DNA of 64,000 nucleotides from Bufo bufo (lineage: Eukaryota; Chordata; Amphibia; Anura; Bufonidae), in assembly GCF_905171765.1 (NCBI RefSeq), contig NC_053392.1:397076119-397140118 (forward strand), written 5' to 3'. How positions within the stretch are numbered: the first letter of the stretch is position 1; each line of letters opens with the position of its first letter. Positions 1 to 10,330 of this stretch are shown here, piece by piece. The notes under the pieces were generated by a model. It had not been told where the DNA came from, searched no databases, and saw nothing but the letters and a program-made list of their open reading frames with translations. A program made the position numbers and the translations under genes.

Positions 1-225
1 ACCGATTTGATCCATATGCAAATTACCTGAGATGAGTCCTGTACGTGACTCATCTCAGGGACAGGACTCCTCTCAGGGTAATTTGCATATGTATCAAATC
101 GTTTTTTTTTTACACAATAAAATCACACAGAGCTATGGTATTGGTATTGCGGATGTGCTAGCGGCCATTTAGCAGCCCATGTCCCCAGCTCTATGCACAA
201 AATCCTGGTGACAGGTTCCCTTTAA
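1..225. repeat. Right end of a TTAA-flanked foldback repeat (window-truncated)
   Basis: An inverted repeat pairs 4-28 with 77-101 around a spacer that itself holds GAGTCCTGT/ACAGGACTC. Both arms contain the octamer ATGCAAAT or its complement. The sequence then runs to TTAA at 222-225; read backwards it starts TTAAAGGGAACCTGTCACC, the TTAAAGGRR type of end described for T2 MITEs of frogs. The left part lies outside the window. Confidence 0.4.
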
Positions 226-226
226 G

Positions 227-508
227 GTGAGTTAAATTATTTTTTTTATTTATTTTTTTAACCCCTCCAACGCTATTTTACTATGCATTCTGTATTCAGA
301 ATGCTATTATTTTCCCTTATAACCATGTTATAAGGGAAAATAATACAATCTACAGAACACCGATCCCAAGCCCGAACTTCTGTGAAGAAGTTCGGAAACA
401 CGTGCGATTTTTCTCACGCGAGTGCAAAACGCATTACAATGTTTTGCACTCGCGCGGAAAAATCGCACGTGTTCCCGCAATGCACCCGCATATTTTCCCG
501 ATAATAGT
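227..508. mobile_element. Internal fragment of a TWA-flanked MITE
   Basis: It carries the same inner modules as the intact element at 17608-18138: a TTTTCCCTTATAACCATG hairpin, an AGAACTTC palindrome and a hairpin with GAGTGCAAAACGCATTAC at its turn. Neither terminal TTCACAC end is present, so this is a truncated copy. Confidence 0.55.
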
Positions 509-701
509 GGCACTGTGTGGTGACTACCGCCACAATATAGCGCCTGGAGGGGGATTTAACCCCTGCTGCTGGGCCACACCCTCCTACAAGCACGGCACCC
601 CAGAAATGGAGTTTGAGGAGATAAATAAACACTACTGTACACATTACTTCTTTATATTTAAAAATTGTATTTTATAATGTTTCATTTTTTTTTTTCCACA
701 G
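509..701 (+). other. End of the preceding UST intron with 3' splice site
   Basis: No repeat was recognised in 509-680. A run of T and C from about 681 leads into CACAG at 697-701, a strong polypyrimidine tract and acceptor for the exon that starts at 702. Confidence 0.7.
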
Positions 702-745
702 GTAACTCTACTTTCTTGGATGACCATGGTCCCCCAACTCCAAAG
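702..745 (+). CDS. UST: Uronyl 2-sulfotransferase, short internal exon (probably exon 2)
   Basis: UST transfers sulfate from PAPS to the 2-O position of uronic acid (iduronate and, less, glucuronate) in dermatan/chondroitin sulfate; it is a Golgi type II membrane enzyme. The exon is 44 nt: two bases finish a glycine codon begun in the previous exon, then 14 codons reading NSTFLDDHGPPTPK. As I recall human UST, this differs only at Y/F and in the PPSK/PTPK part, around residues 83-97, the stem between membrane anchor and catalytic domain. NST is an N-glycosylation sequon. Acceptor CAG at 699-701 and donor GTAATT at 746. The exon ends on a codon boundary (phase 0), which matches the next exon at 62868. 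Because 44 is not a multiple of three, skipping it would shift the frame. The identification rests mainly on its joining in phase to the longer exon downstream. Confidence 0.9.
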
Positions 746-898
746 GTAATTTTAAGGGAACATTTTTCTGATACCTATTTAGTTTATTACTCTAAGATTG
801 TATATATTAAACAGGCATAGCCCAGAACAGTTTGGCTATTTATGCTCAAGTATAGTGTCACCTCTGTTTTTCTTTTCTTAAAATTTGTTTCTTCAGAT

Positions 899-2019
899 TA
901 GGGATCGACCGATATTGATTTTTTTAAGGGCCGATACCGATAATTTGTGAACTTTCAGGCCGATCATTTATACCGATATTCTGGTAATTTTCATTTTTGA
1001 AAAAAAAATAAAAATTCCTACACAAATCTGCTGAAAATTAATTTTCTTTTGTTAACGTGTATTTTTTTTTTTAAATCTTTTTCATTTATACTTAATATTT
1101 TGGTGTGTTTTTTTTTATTTTTATAACTTTTAGCCCCCTTAGGGACTAGAACCCTTGTCCTATTCACCATGATAGATCTCTATCAGGGTGAATAGGACCT
1201 CACACTGTCCCTGCTGCTCTGTGCTTTGTGCACACAGCAGCATGGAGCTTACCATGGCAGCCAGGGCTTCAATAGCGTCCTGGCTGCCATGGTAACTGAT
1301 CAGAGCCCCAGGCTTACACTGCTGGGGCTCCGATCGGAGGAGGAGGGGACCCTGTGGCCACTGCCACCAATGATTAATACTGGGGGGGGGCTTGGGTGGG
1401 GGGGTGCACTGCGCCACCAATGTTTTTAATACTGGGGTGGGGGTCGCACTGCGCCACCAATGATTAATGCTTGGGGGGGCGCACTGCGCCACCAATGATT
1501 AATACTGGGGGGCTTGGGGGGGGGCGCACTGCGCCACCAATGAAGAGAAATCTCTCATTAATTCATATACAGGAGGCGGGAGATGGCTGCAGAATCACAT
1601 AGCCGGCTCCCGACCTCTATGAGCGGTAGCTGCGATCCGCGGCACCTAAGGGGTTAACTACCGCAGATCGCAGCTATTGCTCATAGAGGTCGGGAGCCGG
1701 TTATGTGATTCTGCAGCCAGCTCCCGCCTACTGTATATGAATTAATGAGAGATTTCTCTTCATTGTGTAGCGCAGCGGCCACAGCCCCTCCCCTTCTCTT
1801 GTCCTCCTTCCTCTCACTGGCTGCAGCGGCAGCACAGGGGGAGGGAGACACTGCTCCCTTCTCCCCTGTGCTGCTGAGGGAACACGGAGAGCGCTGACAG
1901 CAGCGCGATCTGTGTTCCCAATACGTTATCGGAATATCTGCAAAATAGGTACCGATAACGGTCAAAATACTGAATATCGGCCGATAATATCGGTAAAACC
2001 GATAATCGGTCGATCCCTA
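899..2019. mobile_element. Non-autonomous hAT-like element, 8-bp target duplication
   Basis: The ends are inverted: TAGGGATCGACCGATATTG on the left and CGGTCGATCCCTA on the right. CTTCAGAT flanks it at 891-898 and 2020-2027, an exact 8-bp target duplication as hAT elements make. There is no transposase. Inside are a palindrome around CCATGGCAGCC (about 1250-1295), a TATTCACC/GGTGAATA hairpin (1160-1200), several GCGCACTGCGCCACCAATGA units (1400-1545) and a large palindrome centred near 1650. The same family recurs in opposite orientation at 58639-59717. Confidence 0.88.
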
Positions 2020-2027
2020 CTTCAGAT

Positions 2028-2282
2028 ACAGTTTTTTGGGCTTATTTGACTTAATAATATTCATATTTTTTTATTAGAATGCTTGTTCGGTCCCATTGAA
2101 ATGAATGGAACATTCGTTCATTTCAGGGGACTGCAGGAAGTACAAGGCCCCTGTCCTTGTGATTTGTGGCGGTCCCAGTGGTAGGACCCTCACCAATGGA
2201 ATAGTTATCCCCTACTCTGTGGTCAGACAGAATGACCCTTGAAAGGGGTTTCTGGGACCAACACATTGATGACCTATACATA
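2028..2282. other. Unassigned intron sequence, probably old repeat
   Basis: Phrases such as 'cattgaaatgaatgg' and 'ctgtggtcagac...gaaaggggttt' resemble the frog TTAA-repeat background seen elsewhere in the window, but no ends or target duplication can be defined. No coding potential was seen. Confidence 0.3.
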
Positions 2283-2461
2283 GTGTAAAACAGGGCTTGA
2301 CAAATTTCCTTGGAATCTAGGAGCCAGCTAAAAAATTTAGGAGCCGTTTTTTTTTTTTTTTTACCTTTTTATAAAGCCTTCTTTTCAGTGACAAAAATAA
2401 CACCTCTTAAATTAACATATAAAGAAGTCTAGAACCAAACAACATGGGCATTAACAACATA

Positions 2462-2558
2462 TACAGCGGCAGTGTACAGAATTGCGCACACACACAGCGG
2501 CAGTGTACAGAATCGCACACACACATATACAGCGGCAGTGTATAGAATCGCACACACA
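2462..2558. repeat. Minisatellite, left part (split by Tc1 insertion)
   Basis: About three units of the roughly 33-bp repeat with core CAGCGGCAGTGTACAGAA followed by a CGCACACACATATA run. The array resumes at 3482 after the Tc1 element. Confidence 0.85.
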
Positions 2559-2560
2559 TA

Positions 2561-3481
2561 CAGTACAGACCAAAAGTTTGGACACACCTTCTCATTCAAA
2601 GAGTTTTCTTTATTTTCATGACTATGAAGGCATCAAAACTATGAATTAACACATGTGGAATTATATACATAACAAACAAGTGTGAAACAACTGAAAATAT
2701 GTCATATTCTAGGTTCTTCTAGGTAATCAAAGCCACCTTTTGCTTTGATTACTGCTTTGCACACTCTTGGCATTCTCTTGATGAGCTTCAAGAGGTAGTC
2801 CCCTGAAATGGTTTTAACTTCACAGGTGTGCCCTGTCAGGTTTAATAAGTGGGATTTCTTGCCTTATAAATGGGGTTGGGACCATCAGTTGCGTTGAGGA
2901 GACGTCAGGTGGATACACAGCTGATAGTCCTACTGAATAGACTGTTAGAATTTGTATTATGGCAAGAAAAAAGCAGCTAAGTAAAGAAAAACGAGTGGCC
3001 ATCATTACTTTAAGAAATGAAGGTCAGTCAGCTGAAAAATTGGGAAAACTTTGAAAGTAAGGGCTATTTGACCATGAAGGAGAGTGATGGGGTGCTGCGC
3101 CAGATGACCTGGCCTCCACAGTCACCGGACCTGAACCCAATCGAGATGGTTTGGGGTGAGCTGGACCGCAGAGTGAAGGCAAAAGGGCCGACAAGTGCTA
3201 AGCATCTCTGGGAACTCCTTCAAGACTGTTGGAAGACCATTTCAGGGGACTACTTCTTGAAGCTCATCAAGAGAATGCCAAGAGTGTCTAAAGCAGTAAT
3301 CAAAGCAAAAGGTGGCTACTTTGAAGAACCTAGAATATGACATATTTTCAGTTGTTTCACACTTGTTTGTTATGTATATAATTCCACATGTGTTAATTCA
3401 TAGTTTTGATGCCTTCATAGTCATGAAAATAAAGAAAACTCTTTGAATGAGAAGGTGTGTCCAAACTTTTGGTCTGTACTG
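2561..3481 (+). mobile_element. Tc1-family transposon, internally deleted, long inverted ends
   Basis: Its ends are CAGTACAGACCAAAAG and its complement, with TA at 2559-2560 and 3482-3483. The inverted repeats are about 250 bp (2561-2815 and 3236-3481), so they reach into the 3' end of the transposase gene, and the left arm carries an antisense copy of that end. The 921-bp length is well below the usual 1.3-1.7 kb of Tc1 elements because the middle of the gene is missing. Confidence 0.92.
2959..3340 (+). pseudogene. Tc1 transposase, start and C-terminus only
   Basis: Tc1 transposases bind the inverted ends and cut and rejoin DNA with a DDE/D catalytic triad. A start at 2959 gives a lysine-rich beginning (MARKKQLSKEKR...) typical of the N-terminal helix-turn-helix, running to a stop near 3050. 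The sequence then jumps to the last catalytic block: the motif SPDLNPIEMVWGELDR and a basic tail ending at 3340. The DNA-binding domain remainder, the first two acidic catalytic residues and the linker are deleted, so the product cannot work. Confidence 0.85.
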
Positions 3482-3483
3482 TA

Positions 3484-4108
3484 TACAGCGGCAGTGTACA
3501 GAACCGCACACACATTTACAGCGGCAATGTACAGAACCGCACACACATATACAGCGGCAATGTACAGAACCGCACACACATATACAGCGGCAGGGTACAG
3601 AACCGCACACACATATACAGCGGCAGGGTACAGAACCGCACACACATATACAGCGGCAGTGTACAGAGCCGCGTACACATATATACAGTGGCAGTGTACA
3701 GAGCCACACACATATATACAGTGGCAGTGTACAGAGCCACACACACACACATATATACAGTGGCAGTGTACAGAACCGCACACACACATATACAGCGGCA
3801 GTGTACAGAATTGCACACACACATATACAGCGGCAGTGGACAGAATTGCACACACACACATATACAGCGGCAGTGTACAGAATTGCACACACATATATAT
3901 ATACAGTGGCAGTGTACAGAACCGCACACACATATATACAGCGGCAGTGTACCGAACCGCACATGCATATATACAGCGGCAGTGTACAGAACCGCACATG
4001 CATATATACAGCGGCAGTGTACAGAACAGCATATGCATATATACAGCGGCAGTGTACAGAACCGCACACGCATATATACAGAGGCAGTGTACAGAGTCGC
4101 ACACACAT
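3484..4108. repeat. Minisatellite array, right part (about 19 units)
   Basis: Units of about 30-36 bp with core CAGCGGCAGTGTACAGAAC then CGCACACACATATA. Subtypes differ in the number of CA/TA steps, and GTGG replaces GCGG between 3690 and 3920. All reading frames on both strands stay open because the unit has no stop. The long ORFs here are artefacts of that. Confidence 0.92.
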
Positions 4109-4290
4109 CTGCACGGTCAGTCGCCCTGGGGCACATGATGCGGACCCACTGTGTCCTACCTACTTCCTCTGCTCCCCCGATGCCACCCTGTCCACCCCGC
4201 TCTCCGTCTGCGGGTCACACAGCCCCCGGATCCGGGTAACTCCTTCCCTGCCAGACTGTCCGAGAAGTCCACGTAGAGGCGGCGGAGTGC

Positions 4291-4757
4291 CGGTGTTTCG
4301 TTAGATTTCCCTACCTCGTGAGATTTCCCTACCCTCGTCACTTCCGGCCGCACCGGACATGACGTGAGGAGGTGTGCCGCGCAGGCGCACAACGACTGGG
4401 TAGGGAAATTTCACAGCAGACTTAGCTGGACAGACACTGGGCCGTAATTTTTCCCTTCTCTAACCGCTGGTGAGGCTCCCAGCGCATGCGCAGTGTCGGC
4501 CTGTGTGCAGCTGAGAACATCCCTCCGATCACCGCGCCTGCGCACTGGCCCGTAATTTTTCCCTACCCTAACCGCTGGCGAGGCTCCTGGCACATGCGCA
4601 GTGTCGGCCGGTGTGTCCAGCTAACTCTACTGTGAAATTTCCCTACCCCATCGTTGTGCGCCTGCGCGGCACACCTCCTCACGTCATGTCCGGTGCGGCC
4701 GGAAGTGACGAGGGTATGGAAATCTCATGAGGTAGGGAAACCTAACGGAACACCGGG
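4291..4757. repeat. CpG-rich inverted repeat with internal direct repeats
   Basis: Arms of about 140 bp (4291-4431 and 4617-4757) share TTTCCCTACC boxes, CACTTCCGGCCGCACCGG and TGACGTGAGGAGGTGTGCCG. Between them lie two direct copies (4435 and 4548) of a block starting ACTGGSCCGTAATTTTTCCC and ending in GCATGCGCAGTGTCGGCC. The base composition is GC-rich, unlike the flanking intron. It lies within the hAT element 2291-4866. Confidence 0.85.
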
Positions 4758-4874
4758 AGCTCCCCGGATTACTGGGGGGGCAGCCATGTGAGGGCAAATA
4801 CCCAGGCGCCAGGACAAAATTCCTGATAGCCATGGCGACCTGGCGCCTGGGATTTGTCGAGCCCTGGTGTAAAA

Positions 4875-5415
4875 GCTATCAGTATCAGATCAGTTGGCGT
4901 CCAACACCCAATCACATGTTAACGGCAGCTGCAGGCCAGAAAACCACAGTTTAGTACACTGCACAGTAGCCGTTCTTGGGTACTGCAGCTAAGGCTTCTA
5001 TTCAAGTAAATGCGAACTGAGTTGCGGTACCTGAGAATGGCCATGAACGTAGCTGTGGTGTCCTGGGTCCATACACTGTTTACTATCAGAACCTGCAACT
5101 AACAGCTGATCTGTGTAAGGTTGGACCCATATGACTAGGTCATCATTATATTAGTCATGGAAAATCCTTTTAAGTGCATACAATTATTATTGTATCTGAT
5201 TTTAATGTAAAGTTCTGTTGTGCATTTCTCTAACTGCTTGGTATATACTGTATGTTACTGTATAACATTCATGTTTAATATTGAGTATACTTTTCATATT
5301 GAATGTACTTTTCAACAACGTTCCACTTCAAATGTATATAAACGTTTACTATGTTTGCATATTAAGTGATTTAAAAGTGTTATAAGGTTATTAAAAAATT
5401 TATGGCCGCTCCTTA
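4875..5415. other. Intron sequence, nothing recognised
   Basis: AT-leaning, non-coding. It contains short pieces such as 'gtcatggaaaatccttttaa' that resemble frog TTAA repeats but have no definable limits. Confidence 0.35.
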
Positions 5416-5423
5416 GCATAGGC

Positions 5424-5570
5424 CAGGGCTGGCCAACCTGCGGCTCTCCAGCTGTTGTAAAACTACAATTCCCACCATGCCTGGCTGTAGGCTGATAGTT
5501 GTAGGCTGCCTGGGCATGCTGGGAGTTGTAGTTTTGCAACAGCTGGAGAGCCGCAGGTTGACCATCCCTG
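5424..5570. mobile_element. Short hAT MITE, 147 bp, intact target duplication
   Basis: Nearly a perfect foldback: CAGGGCTGGCCAACCTGCGG on the left, its complement ending GGTTGACCATCCCTG on the right, and the complementary AGCTGTTGTAAAACTACAA arms within. GCATAGGC is duplicated at 5416-5423 and 5571-5578. Confidence 0.93.
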
Positions 5571-5578
5571 GCATAGGC

Positions 5579-6491
5579 CATCAATATATCAAATTGGTAG
5601 GGTTTGACCCAGATATCAATGTGTCCCATAGCAGAACTCCTGAGAGGTTAAAGCCCAGTCAGTTAAAGGGATTATGAGCTGTAATGATATGGATGACCCA
5701 TCTTCAGGATAGTTCATGAAATATCAGATTGGTGGGGTCGATCAGCTGTTTGAAGGGGTTGAGGTACTTCTGTTGTCTGCAACCACCACCAGAGATAGCT
5801 CAGTACATAGGAATATGTGTTAACCATTCTCAATTCATTCAGCTGGCCTTAGTGGTTGCTAAAATAAAATGCCAGGTCAGGAAACAGAAGTTGTTCAGCA
5901 CCGTACCTCTCGCCATGGGACCACTAGCATTGTCATAGTAAGCGCTCTACTTTCCCCCGACAATCAGCTGTTTGAATGTCATGTTCCATTCATTGCTTAC
6001 CAGGTATAGCTCAGTACTTGTTGTAGTGGCAGTATCTGTAGTACAATGTATTTAAGTATATGGGGTGGAAGTGCAATACTAGTTAATTAGACCACTAAAA
6101 ATATGGAGCTGCAGCGGCTATGTACCTGGTAAGCAATGAAGGGGATGTGGCACTCACTGGCCCAGGTTCAGATGTATCAGATCTGTAGATTTTCAATCCG
6201 AATACTGTACTGATAATAAATTGCATAATAAAAACCCCATCCACACATGGCAGAAAATACGCACTTTAGGGCATGCTGCAGGTTTTTCTATAGTTTGCAA
6301 CTGCAATGAAAGCCGCAAATGAAACTTGACCTGTGGTTTTTATTGTGGCACAGTTTTCCACAGAAGCAGGTCTAGGAACATCGTTCTTGAACCATTTCTA
6401 GTTGAAACCACAACTCTACATGGGGCAAGACCATAAAAAGCCTTTTTATTTGTATTGTCTCACAATATTACTGACACATGTACAGTACATA
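5579..6491. other. Intron sequence with diverged repeat fragments
   Basis: No genes. Around 6236-6430 'ccccatccacacatggcag' is roughly mirrored by 'ctacatggggcaag', which suggests a decayed TWA-type MITE. The rest is unassigned. Confidence 0.35.
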
Positions 6492-6494
6492 TAA

Positions 6495-6984
6495 GGCTAC
6501 TTTCACACTGGCGTTTTGGCTTTCAGTTTGTGAGATCCGCTCAGGGCTCTCACAAGCGGTCCAAAACGGATCAGTTTTGTCCTAATGCATTCTGAATGGA
6601 TAAGGATCCGCTCCGAATGCATCAGTTTGCCTCAGTTTTCCTCCGTTCCATCTCCATTCTGCTTTGGAGGCAGACACCAAAACTCTGCTTGCAGCGTTTT
6701 GATGTCCTTTTGACAAAACTGAGCCAAACGGATCCGTTGTGACACACAATGTAAGTCAATGGGGACGGATCCGTATTCTATGACACAATCTGGCACACTG
6801 GAAAACAGATCCATCATGAACACCATTGACTTTCAATGGTGTTCATGATGGATCCGTCTTGGCTATGTTAAAGATAATACAAACGGATCTGTCCTGAACG
6901 GATGCAGACGTTTGTATTATCTGAACGGATCCGTCTGTGCAGATCCATGATGGATCCACACCAAACGCGAGTGTGAAAGTAGCC
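6495..6984. mobile_element. TWA-flanked MITE (PIF/Harbinger-like), 490 bp
   Basis: The ends GGCTACTTTCACACTGGCG and GAGTGTGAAAGTAGCC are inverted and flanked by TAA on both sides (6492-6494 and 6985-6987). The interior is rich in GGATCCG-containing palindromes (ATCCATCATGAACACC and its complement near 6810-6855). A three-base TWA duplication fits the PIF/Harbinger superfamily; without a related transposase the assignment is an inference. Confidence 0.82.
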
Positions 6985-6987
6985 TAA

Positions 6988-7145
6988 CCCTACAGCTCTA
7001 GTATTTAACTTGAAGCAAACCTGTCACCATACATATGCAGTCTGCAGAATGTTATAGAGCAGAAGGAGCTGAGCACATGTATTTGTGTAGTTTTCTGTGA
7101 AAGGACAAGTAAAATTTGTAATTTATACATTTAAATCCTTGCTCT
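6988..7145. other. Spacer with possible TTAA-repeat start
   Basis: 'gcaaacctgtcacc' at about 7015 is the complement-type end seen at 205-225. Nothing else was recognised. Confidence 0.3.
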
Positions 7146-7148
7146 TTA

Positions 7149-7576
7149 GGCCCCTTGCAGACGAGCGTGTCCGGATGCGTTGCGAATGCGTTGAGTGAAA
7201 AATGTGTGATTTCACAAGCAAAGTCAATCAGTTTTGCCTGCGATCGCATTCATTTGTTCAGTTTTTATCACGTGAGTGCAATGCGATTTAATGAAGGTAT
7301 ACAAACAACATCTCTTAGCAACCATCCGTGAAAAACGCATTGCATCTGCACTTGCTTGCGGATGCAATGCGTTTTTCATGCAGCCCCATTCACTTCTATG
7401 GGACCAAATGCAGAATATAGAACATGCTGCGATTTTTACTCAACGCACAAGTGATGCTTGAAAACCAACGCACATGTACACAGCCCCATTGAAATGAATG
7501 GGTCCGGATTCCGTGCGGGCGCAATGCGTTCGCATCATGCATTGCACCCGCGCGGAATGCTCGCCTGCAAGGGGCC
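7149..7576. mobile_element. TWA-flanked MITE, 428 bp
   Basis: The ends GGCCCCTTGCAGACGAGCG and GCTCGCCTGCAAGGGGCC are inverted, with TTA on both sides (7146-7148 and 7577-7579). Here the usual TTCACAC of the family is TGCAGAC. Confidence 0.82.
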
Positions 7577-7579
7577 TTA

Positions 7580-8532
7580 TATGCTTTAGAGTCCAGTGGG
7601 TGGTCCTGTGATTGACAGCTGTCTCTGTGTGCACACAGTCATACATTGAAGGCTTTCCATCAGAAGTTTTACAGAATTTTCCCCATACACTATGTATCAC
7701 AGTATGTATTAATCTGCTCAGCTCCTCCTGCAGAACAGACCTAACTGTTTTTCCGAGTCCAGCTCGAGCAGTGGGAAAAGTAGCTAACTGTTCGGGCAGA
7801 AAGTGGAGGGGGGAGGGCTGCTTTAGATGCTATCTCTTGAATGGTAGCAGGTAGAAACATGTAACAGGTCTTGTTTGAAAGCTGACATTTCAGGCTTTCA
7901 TACAAGACCAATGACAACTAACGTCCAAGCAACAGAGGAGAAATCACTGTTAGAAATCGAGTTGGGAATAATCGTGGGTAAAACATGCTTTTACTTTTAC
8001 TTTTACTTTCAGCTGTATTCACAGCATTCCATCAGTGATGTCTTCTCCTATACTGAACATATTGCTGTGATGGTATTGTCTGAAAGCTTAGAATATTATC
8101 TTTCGCACAATACAAAGCTTAGATCTCTAGCTGCTACCAAACCAGAGATATGAGCAGCTAAAGCAGCCCCCCTGTCAGTCTGGAGGAAAATGAGGAGAGA
8201 AAAAACTGTAAAAAAAAAAAAATATATATAGAAATGTGACAACATCATCATTGTAGTGATAATAAAAGGATTTTTGCTACACAGTGAACGCCGTAAAAAA
8301 AAATCCACTAATGTAAAAATTGCTGTTTTTTTTTTCTTTCCCACTTAAAATAAGTTATTCAATACTCAATATATACTCAAAAATAAAATAAAAATTTAGA
8401 AGAAAAAATTAAAAACACAAAGGGGGAAAATATTATTGGTTCTTAAGGCTAAAATTAATTTTGTCACTAAGGGGTTACAAATGCAATAGTGTCCCCACAG
8501 ATACACATTAAAAAGGAGGATTTTTCCAATTT
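7580..8532. other. Intron sequence, AT-rich, no gene
   Basis: A run of TTTTACTTTTAC repeats lies near 7990, and A-tracts near 8210. The part 8210-8480 has the texture of a frog repeat ('cccacttaaaataagttattcaatactcaat'), also faintly seen near 34.4-34.6 kb, but no ends were found. Confidence 0.35.
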
Positions 8533-8535
8533 TAA

Positions 8536-9006
8536 GGCCTAGTTCACACGAACGTTTTTTTTTGCGGGTGTACGGGCTGTTTTTTTGTGTTCCGTATACA
8601 GAACCATTCATTTCAATGGTTCCGCAAAAAAAACCGAATGTGTTCCGTATGCATTCCTTTCCGTATTTCCGTTTTTCCATTCCGTTGAAAGATAGAACAT
8701 GTCCTATATTTGGCCGGCAATCACGTTCCGTGGCTCCATTAAAGTCAATGGGTCCGCAAAAAAAAACGGAACACATACGGAAATGCATCCGTATGTCTTC
8801 CGTATCCGTTCCGTTTTTTCTGAACCATCTATTGAAAATGTTATGTCCAGCCCAATTTTTTCTATGTAATTACTGTATACTGTATATGCCATACGGAAGA
8901 ACGGAAAGGAAACGGAAACACAACGGAACTAAAAAACGGAACAACGGATCCGTGAAAAACGGACCGCAAAAAACTATAAAAGCCATATGTTTGTGTGAAC
9001 TAGGCC
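8536..9006. mobile_element. TWA-flanked MITE, 471 bp
   Basis: The ends GGCCTAGTTCACACGAACG and its inverted partner GTGTGAACTAGGCC are flanked by TAA at 8533-8535 and 9007-9009. The inside is full of GGTTCCG/CGGAACC and CCGTATG/CATACGG inverted boxes. Confidence 0.85.
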
Positions 9007-9015
9007 TAACTGTTA

Positions 9016-9282
9016 GGCCTAATGCACACGGCCGAGACCGTATTGCGGTCCGCACACGGTTGGTCCGCAATACATAGGCGGACCCATTCACTCATTCACT
9101 GTGGTGTTTCTGTCCGTGCCTCCGCACGGCAAAAAAAAATTATATTTTTTTTTACGGTGCGGATGGATAACAGAGCCATTGAAGTTGAATGGGTCTCGAT
9201 CAATCCCGGCCGCTGCATGGATGTTGCAAATTGCGGTCCCCAGTGAATGGAACTGCCACACAACGGCCGTGTGCATGAGGCC
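9016..9282. mobile_element. TWA-flanked MITE, 267 bp, almost abutting its neighbour
   Basis: The ends GGCCTAATGCACACGGCCG and CGGCCGTGTGCATGAGGCC are flanked by TTA at 9013-9015 and 9283-9285. Only TAACTGTTA separates it from the preceding MITE. Confidence 0.85.
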
Positions 9283-9285
9283 TTA

Positions 9286-10020
9286 GGAGGTTAAGATGTT
9301 CTGCAGTTTGTGAAACTGGCCTTTATGAATATTTTTTTGTTTTTATTGTATTTGTTGTTTTAGGTCATTGGTTTTTATTATAATATGCCTATAAAATAAA
9401 TGTTGTTTTTGAAGTAGCACTCCCTCAGATAAATGAGGTAATCCTTCTATTTGTGAGCTTTCCGCTCCCTTTCTGGTCCTCGGCTGGCTGGGTTAGTTTT
9501 GATTAGTAAATGATTTTCCACTTTGCCTAGAGCATAAACACGTCATAGTATTCTTTCTAGGCCCTTGAGATTGCGGAGTGATTTTGATGGGTTTAATATA
9601 ATGGGAGGCAGGATTGTATATGTTTGAAAAGTCAGTGCTTGTTTTCAAAGGCCATTGTAACAAAAACTGTTTAGCTAGTTAGAAACAGGAGTATAGCTAA
9701 TGTGTTTGTCTTCTCTTCACGATGTCTCTCTATGCTTCTGCTTCTTGTAGGCCATTAGTGAGATAGATTATATTTTCTTTGGACACCACAAGTGGTTCTG
9801 TGTCCAAGCAAAAATCAGAATGCACATTATGTTGTACAACATAGTGGAGGATGTAGTTGGACACTTCCAGACAATTTTCAGTGAACTGAGTAGTAGGATT
9901 TCCTGTAGTTTGCATGACACCTGTATTTGAATTGGGGTCTTGGGTTGGATTCTTGAAGACTGTAGTTGTATGAATTGCTTATATTTTATGAACAGTCTTT
10001 AAATGAGCTTCACACACACA
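9286..10020. other. Non-repetitive intron segment
   Basis: Mixed-complexity sequence without repeat ends or reading frames of note. Several ATTA/TAAT boxes occur. Its texture resembles conserved intronic DNA, but conservation cannot be judged from one sequence. Confidence 0.35.
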
Positions 10021-10039
10021 AGTATATCTATACACCCAG

Positions 10040-10330
10040 TAGAAGCTTTCCAGACAGGGGGTTTGCTCAAGTGAATTTAATAATAATACATATCGATATT
10101 ACAGAAAGTCACCACCGGGGAAGTTCTTCCTGATAAGTGCAGCAGTGTTTTGGGCTGTGTAACCCTTCTTCAGGCTTGAGTCCACAGTGTCCAGGTCTAC
10201 CAGCAGTAGTGCTGAACATGCTAGATTCCAACTTTGCTGCACATTTATAAATAATTCAGCCATGATGACATTCTGGGATATGGAAGTCTCCTATTAATGT
10301 ATTCCATTGGAGCAAGAACTGGTCAGAGGG
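10040..10330 (-). mobile_element. PLE terminal-repeat fragment, antisense, decayed hammerhead
   Basis: The reverse strand near 10192-10145 reads CCTGAAGAAGGGTTACACAG then CCCAAAACACTG. This matches the layout CTGANGA-A-stem-GAAAC of the hammerhead units elsewhere in the window, but with AAAA in place of GAAA. The limits are approximate. Confidence 0.45.

Larger units (their letters stand above)
2291..4866. mobile_element. Composite non-autonomous hAT element, 8-bp target duplication
   Basis: It starts CAGGGCTTGACAAATTTCC and ends GGATTTGTCGAGCCCTG, with GTGTAAAA directly before (2283-2290) and after (4867-4874), an exact 8-bp duplication. The interior has no transposase. It is built from a 33-bp-type minisatellite, a Tc1 element inserted in that minisatellite, and a CpG-rich inverted repeat. 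A second, truncated copy of the family gives the right end at 50292. Confidence 0.88.

Noticed and set aside
41..101. Octamer-containing promoter near the window start
   Set aside because: ATGCAAAT boxes are on both arms of a repeat palindrome, so they are repeat features rather than evidence of a promoter.
3398..4304. Long reading frames of 206-285 codons in all frames over the minisatellite
   Set aside because: The unit lacks stop codons, so every frame is open; the peptides are simple periodic sequences with no start context or family match.
5477..5677. Reading frames over the 147-bp hAT MITE
   Set aside because: They translate a foldback element and run into unrelated flank.
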